From: Pseudanabaena sp. PCC 7367
GTDB lineage: Bacteria; Cyanobacteriota; Cyanobacteriia; Pseudanabaenales; Pseudanabaenaceae
DNA: 64,000 nt
Direction: 5' to 3'
Assembly: GCF_000317065.1 (NCBI RefSeq)
Contig: NC_019701.1
Coordinates: 3,420,001-3,484,000, forward strand
The position numbers and the translations under genes were made by a program. The notes under the pieces were generated by a model that made no database searches, was not told the origin of the DNA, and worked only from the letters and a program-made list of their open reading frames with translations. Positions 54,886 through 61,884 of the stretch are shown piece by piece. The number at the start of each line of letters is the position of its first letter. Positions within the stretch are counted from its first letter, which is position 1.

Positions 54886-55077
54886 TTAGCTGACTTCTTC
54901 TAGTTCATCCAGGGCAAAGTTATTGGTCGCAATGTTGGAGTAGTTAACTTTGTCAAAGCGCACAATCACCGGATAGATGATGCCGCTCTTATCGACAGAA
55001 GCTACTGTACCGACATCACGATACCAATAGGACTCCTTGCGGAGGATACGGACTTTTGAACCACGATCGATTGCCAT
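54886..55077 (-). CDS. psaE: Photosystem I reaction centre subunit IV
   Basis: A 63-residue stromal subunit of photosystem I with an SH3-like fold, which helps ferredoxin dock and supports cyclic electron flow. It begins [20 protein letters not shown] and runs through [19 protein letters not shown], both diagnostic. Length is at the short end of the family (about 65-75). Probably monocistronic: a terminator candidate lies downstream and a 240-bp promoter region upstream, with an HLR1-like site. Confidence 0.97.
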   Translation of the reverse strand: MAIDRGSKVRILRKESYWYRDVGTVASVDKSGIIYPVIVRFDKVNYSNIATNNFALDELEEVS

Positions 55078-55138
55078 AGGGTTTCCCTTCGTATGACTTC
55101 AAATGAACAATATAGAATAGATAATTACTATTTCTGGA

Positions 55139-55151
55139 AGCATATAATGCT
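55139..55151. promoter_or_regulatory. Small palindrome with -10-like core upstream of psaE
   Basis: AGCATATAATGCT, a perfect inverted repeat (AGCAT/ATGCT) around ATA. On the minus strand it offers TTATAT as a possible -10 for psaE, about 65 bp upstream of the start codon. Confidence 0.35.
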
Positions 55152-55189
55152 TAGGTTACTGCGTTGCGTCGATCGCTGTCCATGCCAGT

Positions 55190-55207
55190 GTTGTAAAGTT
55201 TTATGAC
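55190..55207 (-). promoter_or_regulatory. Degenerate HLR1-like site upstream of psaE
   Basis: Read on the minus strand, GTCATAAA-AC-TTTACAAC. The RpaB-binding HLR1 motif is two KTTACAWW half-sites two bases apart. The second half has one mismatch and the first two. Distance to the psaE start is about 115 bp. Such sites are established in promoters of photosystem I genes; this one is imperfect. Confidence 0.35.
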
Positions 55208-55261
55208 GTAAATTTTTGTTAAAAGATTGCAGGCGATCATTCATTCCCATTAAGCCCAATT

Positions 55262-55281
55262 CGTGATCTAACGTGATCTAA
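55262..55281. repeat. Exact 10-bp duplication upstream of psaE
   Basis: CGTGATCTAA repeated twice head to tail, between psaE and the 2TM gene. Confidence 0.85.
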
Positions 55282-55317
55282 TTTGTGTTCTAACTAGATC
55301 GAGCTACGGACACATAA

Positions 55318-55854
55318 TTACTCTTCGATCGGCTTGAGTAAGTCTTGCACCACCGTTGATACGCGGGTCTTAATTTCAGTGGTAAATCGATCGCGGTGGC
55401 GTTTGCGTTGCCATTTATGAAAGCGCTTTTCGTAGATGGTGCTGTCGGTTTGATAGGTTGACCAGGCATCGAGCGCCAAGCCCAAACCCCACGATAGCAA
55501 CACAATCAGCGACCAATCCAAGCCGCCAGAAGTGAGTAAATCTAACCCCATCAGGAACACATTAACCATGCCAAATTTGATCGCATGGTCACGGAAATGG
55601 CGTTTTTGATATTGGTCAAACTCAACCCGTTCCTTATCAACAATCTGGCTGGTCAACCATTCCTGTTCGGCGGCCACAAAGTCAGCCTGAGAGACCCCTA
55701 GCTCAGTGGCGATCTCATTGACCTGCTGTCTGGTGAGGCGATCGCCCTGGTTCGATCGGCGGGTCAGGGCGAGTTTCAGGATTTGTTGCACCTGCTCATC
55801 TGTATATAAATCCAGGGCGGGGGGGGCAGGTTTATTTTGATTTGACTCAACCAT
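55318..55854 (-). CDS. 2TM-domain protein
   Basis: A 178-residue protein. Residues 10-60 are polar and helical, with LTRQQVNEIATELGVSQADF resembling a small DNA- or protein-binding helix pair. A 2TM domain follows: HFRDHAIKFGMVNVFLMGLD then two membrane helices (about residues 98-116 and 121-138). The C-terminal basic region is KRFHKWQRKRHRDRF. 2TM domains occur in small membrane proteins and some sensor kinases; no function is assigned. Orientation is shared with psaE, 240 bp upstream of it. Confidence 0.8.
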   Translation of the reverse strand: MVESNQNKPAPPALDLYTDEQVQQILKLALTRRSNQGDRLTRQQVNEIATELGVSQADFVAAEQEWLTSQIVDKERVEFDQYQKRHFRDHAIKFGMVNVFLMGLDLLTSGGLDWSLIVLLSWGLGLALDAWSTYQTDSTIYEKRFHKWQRKRHRDRFTTEIKTRVSTVVQDLLKPIEE

Positions 55855-56544
55855 TGTCCGTGTTCCTAATGTTGTTACTACCTATTCCTGGCTTGCTATA
55901 TCTGGCTATATTTAGGCTATATCTGGGGTTGGGGGTGTTTTGAATTACTTTTAGGCTCTCTGGCTTTTAAAAGATCTCAAATTATCTAATTATGGGAAAT
56001 TATTTGCGGCGATGAATCCTGCATTCAGGCGATTAATTGGCAATTAATTCGGATGCTACTGCAGAAACTTGGCGATCGCTATATAAAGAGCTACTCAGCG
56101 CTATTTCAAAATAAGGCGTTCAAGCTACAGCACGACTATTTTGCTTGATCTAGATTTTTTTGATTTAAAGGTATCCTTTGTCAAAGAATTGTCTTAAATC
56201 CACGCTAGGCTAAACTTATTTCCACATTTTCTCAAGGATTAGTGAGTGGCAATACAATCCCGATCGCTACTTATTCTAATAATAGAACTCAAGAATCTAG
56301 CCAGTCAGTGAGGATAACCGTCAAGTCAATCTTTCCAATTGCGGTTATTTCGATCGGCCAGATCCACTTAAAATAATTTTGGTTGATAATTTTGGCTTGG
56401 TGATCTAGCTAACTCAAATATCAGCAATGCCAATATCTGAGCCAATATTTCATTCTGTCCAGTCAAGTTAATTTGACGATCGCAAATTCCCACAAATTTC
56501 CGCAATCTTTGCAAACCTAAGACTCTAAAAACTGCTAAGCACCT
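55855..56544. other. 690-bp divergent spacer with duplications
   Basis: Between the 2TM gene (-) and the PrxQ gene (+). A GCTATATCTG-type triplet lies at 55895-55925 and GGCRATTAATT x2 at 56028-56049. No gene, RNA or terminator recognised. Confidence 0.6.
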
Positions 56545-57009
56545 ATGACACTTAATCCTGGCGATCCCGCTCCCGACTTTACGCTCCAAGACACCGCAGG
56601 CAATACCGTTACCCTGTCTGAATTACGCGGTAAGCGGGTGGTCTTATATTTTTATCCCAAGGACGACACCCCCGGTTGCACCAAAGAAGCTTGCGGCTTT
56701 CGTGATAACTATGCCACCTACCAGGACAAGGACATGCTGGTCTATGGCATCAGCAAAGACGATGCTAAGTCCCATGCCAAATTTACGGACAAGTATCAAT
56801 TACCATTCCCGCTGCTGTGTGATACCGATACCACTGTGGCAAAGGCCTATGAAAGCTATGGCTTGAAAAAGTTTATGGGCAAGGAATTTGAAGGCACATT
56901 CCGGCATACGTTTGTGATCGATCCAGAAGGTAAGATCGAGAAAATCTATACGAAGGTAAAAGCCGAGCAACATGCGACAGATATTCTGGCGGATCTAGGT
57001 TTGGCCTAG
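56545..57009 (+). CDS. Peroxiredoxin Q / thioredoxin-dependent thiol peroxidase
   Basis: A 154-residue PrxQ/Bcp enzyme. Catalytic region YPKDDTPGCTKEACGFRD has the peroxidatic Cys followed five residues later by the resolving Cys (CX4C), typical of atypical 2-Cys PrxQ. It reduces H2O2 and lipid peroxides using thioredoxin. LGDPAPDFTLQD-like start (NPGDPAPDFTLQDTAG) and TFVIDPEGKI near the end are standard. Length normal. A divergent spacer of 690 bp lies upstream. Confidence 0.95.
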   Translation: MTLNPGDPAPDFTLQDTAGNTVTLSELRGKRVVLYFYPKDDTPGCTKEACGFRDNYATYQDKDMLVYGISKDDAKSHAKFTDKYQLPFPLLCDTDTTVAKAYESYGLKKFMGKEFEGTFRHTFVIDPEGKIEKIYTKVKAEQHATDILADLGLA

Positions 57010-57148
57010 TCCAGGCTTGCTTCGATCGCTAATTCGATCGTTAAATGCCCTAATCAGCAATATGCAATGCCAAGAAACTTAACCAGTTGCCGCGCTAAAT
57101 CAACCTAGTGAACTCCTAATAACCCCATTCATAACCAGGTTAATATCT

Positions 57149-58315
57149 ATGACTCTCAAACCCTGGCACATCCGCGATCGCACCTTTGCCTGGGGGACGC
57201 GCACCTATTTAATGGGCATCTTAAATGTCACACCTGATAGTTTTAGTGATGGCGGACTGCATGACTCGCTGGAAACGGCGATCGCCCATGCTAATCAAAT
57301 GGTGCCCTACATTGACATGCTCGATATTGGTGGTGAATCGACCAGGCCAGGGGCAGCAGCGGTTAGCGTTGAAGATGAGCTGGCGCGGGTAATCCCAGCG
57401 ATCGAAGCGATTAGAGTTTTGCATCCCGATCTGCCCATTTCGATCGACACCACCAAGGCAGAAGTGGCTGATGCGGCATTGCAAGCTGGGGCGGATCTGG
57501 TTAATGATGTGGCGGCTGGTCGGTTTGATCTGGAAATGTTGCCGATCGTGGCGAAGCACAAAGCGCCCTATATCTTGATGCATATGCAGGGTAGTCCCCG
57601 CACGATGCAGGCCAATCCTGTCTATGGCGATGTGGTGCAGGATGTAAAAAAATTCCTGCGGGATGGGGTGATGATTGCCCGTGCGGCGGGGATTGAACAT
57701 TTGGCGATCGATCCGGGGATTGGTTTTGGTAAAACCCTCGATCATAATCTGGCTTTACTGCGTGAGTTGGCCTGTTTGCAGGAGATTGCTACGCCAATTC
57801 TGGTGGGTGTTTCGCGCAAGAGCTTTATTGGTAAATTGTGCTGCCAACCCGATCCACAGCAACGAGTTCTGGGAACAGCGGCGGCCTGTGCGGTGGCGAT
57901 CGCCAATGGGGCAGATATTTTGCGGGTGCATGATCCCAAGGAAATCAGCGATATTTGCCGCGTAACCGATCCGATCTATCGCTCTAATTCTAATTATGTT
58001 GCACCTGAGCAAGCATCAATCGCAACTATTAAGAATGTCGGTAACTCCAATCCCAAACCGCACCAGGAAAATACAAACAATACCGAGGTTGGATCTGATG
58101 CCCAGATTTTGCCTGAGCCCAATCTAGATTCTGAATTAGATTCCGATCCAGAACAACAAAATAATGGGCTTGAGTTAGCAGATGAGCTAGTAATTAATAT
58201 TGATCAAGGTTCTGTTTCAAATGAGTTAAAAGTTAAGCCCAAAAAGAAATCCAGTAAGACCAGTAAGAAACGCAAACAGACAAAGAGTAAGGCTAGCAAA
58301 AATGCCGATCGCTAG
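57149..58315 (+). CDS. folP: Dihydropteroate synthase with long C-terminal tail
   Basis: Folate enzyme joining pABA to 6-hydroxymethyl-dihydropterin pyrophosphate. DHPS domain residues about 15-280: LMGILNVTPDSFSDGG (about 21-36), SIDTTKAEV (about 98-106), DPGIGFGKTLDHN (about 188-200) and VSRKSFIGKL (about 221-230). The total is 388 residues, about 100 more than normal. Residues 281-350 are acidic and Asn/Gln-rich, and residues 350-388 are Lys/Ser-rich (PKKKSSKTSKKRKQTKSK). The last codons overlap the next gene by 14 bp. Confidence 0.94.
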   Translation: MTLKPWHIRDRTFAWGTRTYLMGILNVTPDSFSDGGLHDSLETAIAHANQMVPYIDMLDIGGESTRPGAAAVSVEDELARVIPAIEAIRVLHPDLPISIDTTKAEVADAALQAGADLVNDVAAGRFDLEMLPIVAKHKAPYILMHMQGSPRTMQANPVYGDVVQDVKKFLRDGVMIARAAGIEHLAIDPGIGFGKTLDHNLALLRELACLQEIATPILVGVSRKSFIGKLCCQPDPQQRVLGTAAACAVAIANGADILRVHDPKEISDICRVTDPIYRSNSNYVAPEQASIATIKNVGNSNPKPHQENTNNTEVGSDAQILPEPNLDSELDSDPEQQNNGLELADELVINIDQGSVSNELKVKPKKKSSKTSKKRKQTKSKASKNADR

Positions 58316-59090
58316 ATATTTTCGCACCCTGAAGCTTTTCTGGGCCACGGCGATCGCCGCTGAGTTGGAATATCGGCTTAACTTTGTGATCGCTGCTCTC
58401 AGTAGTATTGGCAGTCTGGCGGGGAGCATTTTTAGTTTGTTTTTGTTCTATCGCACTGGCTATTCATTCCAAAATTGGAGTTGGGAAGAGGCGATGGTTG
58501 TGCTGGCGATCTTTACCTTGTTGCAAGGCTTTGCCCAAACTTTTCTAGCGCCAAACCTGAATCGGATTGTTGACCATGTGCAGCAGGGCACGCTGGATTT
58601 TGTGCTGCTCAAGCCAATTAGCAGCCAATTCTGGCTCTCGACCCGCACCCTGGCTCCGTGGGGATTGCCGGATCTCATTTTTGGTTTCATTATTCTTGGC
58701 TATGCGGGAGTGCGGCTGAATTTAACCCTGGGGAATTATGTAGCAGGGATTTTGCCACTGGCCTGCGGTTTAACGATTCTCTATAGCCTCTGGTTCATGT
58801 TGGGGGCAACGAGCATCTGGTTTGTGAAAATCTATAATGTGACCGAGGTGCTGCGGGGCATGTTGGAAGCTGGGCGATTCCCAATGGTGGCCTATCCGGC
58901 GGCGTTTCGCTTTTTCTTTACCTTCATCATTCCGATCGCATTTCTGACCACGATCCCAGCGCAGGCTTTTTTAGGCCGGGGTGAAGGATTATGGCTGGTG
59001 GGCGCAATTGGTTTGGCGATCGCTTTGCTAATTATTTCTAAATTGTTTTGGCAGTTTGCGCTGCGTTTTTATACCAGTGCCTCTAGCTAG
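58302..59090 (+). CDS. ABC-2-type transporter permease
   Basis: A 262-residue integral membrane protein with about six helices. The sequence (LNRIVDHVQQGTLDFVLLKPIS, then TLAPWGLPDLIFGFIILGYAG) fits the ABC-2/COG3694-type permease family, which usually pairs with a second permease (COG4587) and an ATPase. Neither partner is adjacent here. The start overlaps the folP 3' end by 14 bp, implying translational coupling. Substrate unknown. It is convergent with the creatininase gene. Confidence 0.85.
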   Translation: MPIARYFRTLKLFWATAIAAELEYRLNFVIAALSSIGSLAGSIFSLFLFYRTGYSFQNWSWEEAMVVLAIFTLLQGFAQTFLAPNLNRIVDHVQQGTLDFVLLKPISSQFWLSTRTLAPWGLPDLIFGFIILGYAGVRLNLTLGNYVAGILPLACGLTILYSLWFMLGATSIWFVKIYNVTEVLRGMLEAGRFPMVAYPAAFRFFFTFIIPIAFLTTIPAQAFLGRGEGLWLVGAIGLAIALLIISKLFWQFALRFYTSASS

Positions 59091-59137
59091 AGCTTGTTTC
59101 AATTGGTTTTAGGCGCAATCAAAGACTAATCACGAGT

Positions 59138-59941
59138 CTATGGCTGCTGTGGTTGGTGAAATTCATAAATATCCTTAATCAACTCCGCCCAACCATCGGC
59201 CAGGGATTCCCAAATTGCTTCCCCCTTCGCCACCGTAGCCGGAGTGGGATCACCGATCGTGCCGCTCTTGCTCAAGTCCCTGGTTACCCAGGCAAAGGGA
59301 TTTTTCCCTTCCATGCTCAACAAACTATCCTGGGGCAAGTTTTGGGGGTATTCGGCGATCGCTAATTCCATTTTTACTGTATCCGGCAACAAAGCCAGCA
59401 TCAAGCTAGTTTCCGCATCCCCAGCATGGATGCCCAATTCCTGCTCTTTGGCGGTCATCAGCGAACCAGCCAGATTAGGCACTCGCCAGGTAAACAGTGG
59501 GAATATCATAAAATCGGCATATTTTTGATGCAGATCCCTGGCCACCATTTCCAATACCTGTGGTTGGCCACCGTGGGAATTCATCAATACTAATTTGCGA
59601 AATCCTGCCCGATAGATGCTTTCCGCCGTTTCGGTTAATACTGCGGCCAGGGTTTGGCTACTGAGCGTAATTGTGCCGGGAAAGTGCCAATGCTCATTGG
59701 ATTTGCCATAGTAAAGAGGTGGCAAACTGTAGGCGGGAATTTCTGGAGCTAGCCTAGTCAGGGCTTTACCCAATACGCCCATGCTGATTGCCGAGTCCAC
59801 AACCAAGGGCAAATGATGACCATGTTGCTCGATCGCACCCAGGGGCTGAATGATCACGGTGTTTTGGCGATCGGGCAGGTTGGCAATTTCTGGCCAGGTC
59901 AAATAGGCAAAAAAGCGATCGGCGGGAATAAAACTATGCAT
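59138..59941 (-). CDS. Creatininase-family hydrolase
   Basis: A 267-residue member of the creatininase superfamily (Zn/Mn amidohydrolases). Metal-binding motifs: PLGAIEQHGHHLPL (Glu and His, about residues 33-46), VLMNSHGGQ (about 117-125) and GIHAGDAETSLML (about 170-182, Glu). Family members act on creatinine, on formamides in archaeal riboflavin/F420 synthesis, or in mycofactocin maturation. Substrate here unknown. A 10-bp triplet repeat lies just upstream of its start. Confidence 0.9.
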   Translation of the reverse strand: MHSFIPADRFFAYLTWPEIANLPDRQNTVIIQPLGAIEQHGHHLPLVVDSAISMGVLGKALTRLAPEIPAYSLPPLYYGKSNEHWHFPGTITLSSQTLAAVLTETAESIYRAGFRKLVLMNSHGGQPQVLEMVARDLHQKYADFMIFPLFTWRVPNLAGSLMTAKEQELGIHAGDAETSLMLALLPDTVKMELAIAEYPQNLPQDSLLSMEGKNPFAWVTRDLSKSGTIGDPTPATVAKGEAIWESLADGWAELIKDIYEFHQPQQP

Positions 59942-59960
59942 GGGGGTGATTGGAGAATTT

Positions 59961-59990
59961 CTTGATTAGACTTGATTAGATTTGATCAGA
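59961..59990. repeat. 10-bp tandem repeat x3 upstream of the creatininase gene
   Basis: CTTGATTAGA, CTTGATTAGA, TTTGATCAGA head to tail, within the 62-bp gap between the creatininase start and the acetyltransferase stop. Confidence 0.85.
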
Positions 59991-60003
59991 GCAAAGCAAA
60001 GCA

Positions 60004-60861
60004 CTATTGACGATCGGTCAGATCGGACAGATTTGACATAGCGGCATTGATTGAATTGGTCGATCGCCAGCGCATAAATGCAACCTGGAATCCCCACAAC
60101 CTCGGATGAGGTCGATAGCCGTTTAAGCTACTTTTGACGCGATCGGGAAGTTTTTGCCAGGTAACACTCACAAAACCCAGTCTAGTATAGAAACCCACCA
60201 ACCTTGGTTTGCAAACCAGATACAGGTCATTAGTAGCGACAGGATCTACAGATCGCCTGCCAGTTGGTCTGGAGTTGCGCAATTGTGGCTTGGTCTCAGG
60301 ACTAATTGGCGTAGCATTTTCTGGCATATTTTGCGATTGGATTGGGCGATTAGCTGACGATTGCCCTGCTTGCCGGGCTTGGTTAACCAGAGCGGAACCC
60401 AGGCCTTGCGATCGCCAGGATGGCTTTACATACAAGTTATAAATAATTGTGTGGGTCTGAAACCGGCGCATCGCCATGCAAGCGACCAGGGCGCGATTGC
60501 ATTCCACCACCACATATTTAGACCAATTTTTGGCACCACTAATAAACAAAAAAACAATACTCAGGCATAACAATAGCAATCTGAACAAAGCGATTAAAAT
60601 CAACAGGGCGATCGCTATCATTACCAAGATCGCAACTATGCCATCAAGGCGATCGAGGAATTGCCAACAAAATCCGGCTAAGCCTCCCCAAATCAGGGCT
60701 TCGACTAGATAATAACCAAATAATCGCACCTCAAAATTGAGCCCTTCACTTTTGATCAAACCCCGCAGCAGATTTTGGATCTGCCAGCGATCCGCTAATT
60801 TGGCAGGTCTAATCTGACACCCCAGGGGCAGGCGATCGCTACTGGTATGGCTGATATTCAT
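60004..60861 (-). CDS. GNAT acetyltransferase with inserted membrane segments
   Basis: A 285-residue protein. Residues about 15-45 form an N-terminal GNAT strand-helix unit (CQIRPAKLADRWQIQNLLRG). Two hydrophobic helices follow (about 47-65 and 70-108). The acetyl-CoA-binding core is then YVKPSWRSQGLGSALVNQAR (about 147-166, Q/RxxGxG/A). A polar Pro/Ser-rich insert and LVGFYTRLGFVSV end the fold. The GNAT domain is thus split by a membrane hairpin. Substrate unknown. Precedes the creatininase gene on the same strand. Confidence 0.85.
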   Translation of the reverse strand: MNISHTSSDRLPLGCQIRPAKLADRWQIQNLLRGLIKSEGLNFEVRLFGYYLVEALIWGGLAGFCWQFLDRLDGIVAILVMIAIALLILIALFRLLLLCLSIVFLFISGAKNWSKYVVVECNRALVACMAMRRFQTHTIIYNLYVKPSWRSQGLGSALVNQARQAGQSSANRPIQSQNMPENATPISPETKPQLRNSRPTGRRSVDPVATNDLYLVCKPRLVGFYTRLGFVSVTWQKLPDRVKSSLNGYRPHPRLWGFQVAFMRWRSTNSINAAMSNLSDLTDRQ

Positions 60862-60898
60862 AGGGATTTTTCGATTTTTGGGGATGAGAAGGTTCGGC

Positions 60899-61882
60899 TT
60901 AAGCCAGTTCTTGCCACAAACCTTCGGTTAGCTCTGCCATATCATCAATTTGGCAAGAAAGTGCAATGCAAGCAATTCGATTGCGCCCTTTTTGTTTAGC
61001 TTCATAGAGCGCCCGATCGGCGGTTTCGATCAACTGCTCCACTGATTGTTGCTGGATTGGCACCGTACAGGCTACGCCAAAGCTGAGCGTAATATATGGC
61101 TGAATCGAAGAAAATTTATGTTCGATCTGGCTGGCATGGACGCTGGCCATAATTTTAGTGGCGATCGACTTAGCATCAACGATCGACACATTCGGCAACA
61201 CGATCGCAAATTCTTCGCCGCCATACCTGGTGGCCAAAGTCGATCGATCCTTTAAGCTACTCTGAATCAAAGTAGCTACCTGCCGCAAACAGCCATCCCC
61301 CGCCAGATGGCCATAGGAGTCATTATAGGCTTTAAAAAAATCAATATCACTGAGAATCAGCGATAGGGGGGCATGTTCAGTGAGCAGTCGTTGCCATTCA
61401 TGGTGAATATATTCATCAAATCGGCGGCGATTGGGGAGCTGGGTCAAACTATCCACAAAAGCCAGTTGGCGTAGTTCTTTGATCGCCCAACCGGTTTGAA
61501 TTAATCGCCGTACCCGTTGCCGTAGCACCGCCCATTTGATTGGTTTGGTGACATAGTCGATCGCACCTACCTCAAAGGCCATATCGATCGATTTTTCATC
61601 ATCTAAAGCCGTAACCATCAAAACCGGCGGACAATCCTGACGATAGATCTGATGGAGTTGCTGACAACAATCAAACCCATCCAAAATTGGCATCTGGGCA
61701 TCGAGTAAGATAATATCTGGTAACTCTTTTTCGCAAAAATCCAAGCATTGTTGACCATCTTCGGCTTCACTAATTTGATAGCCATCCTGAGCCAAAACCC
61801 GATTTAACACTGAACGAATGATCCGCTCGTCATCAACAATCAGGACTCTTGGTATTTTCGCTTTAAGTAAAAAATCGTCCAC
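60899..61882 (-). CDS. Diguanylate cyclase response regulator (REC-GGDEF)
   Basis: A 327-residue soluble protein. REC domain residues about 14-128: VLIVDDERIIRSVL, phospho-acceptor Asp in IILLDAQMP, VTALDD, TKPI. GGDEF domain about residues 145-310: active-site RYGGEEFAIVLPN, preceded by LTQLPNRRRFDEY and DIDFFKAYND. The I-site position before GGEEF reads DRST instead of RXXD, so product inhibition is probably lost. It synthesises c-di-GMP under phosphorelay control. It begins 2 bp after the hybrid kinase stop, so the kinase is the likely input. Confidence 0.94.
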   Translation of the reverse strand: MDDFLLKAKIPRVLIVDDERIIRSVLNRVLAQDGYQISEAEDGQQCLDFCEKELPDIILLDAQMPILDGFDCCQQLHQIYRQDCPPVLMVTALDDEKSIDMAFEVGAIDYVTKPIKWAVLRQRVRRLIQTGWAIKELRQLAFVDSLTQLPNRRRFDEYIHHEWQRLLTEHAPLSLILSDIDFFKAYNDSYGHLAGDGCLRQVATLIQSSLKDRSTLATRYGGEEFAIVLPNVSIVDAKSIATKIMASVHASQIEHKFSSIQPYITLSFGVACTVPIQQQSVEQLIETADRALYEAKQKGRNRIACIALSCQIDDMAELTEGLWQELA

Positions 61883-61884
61883 AC

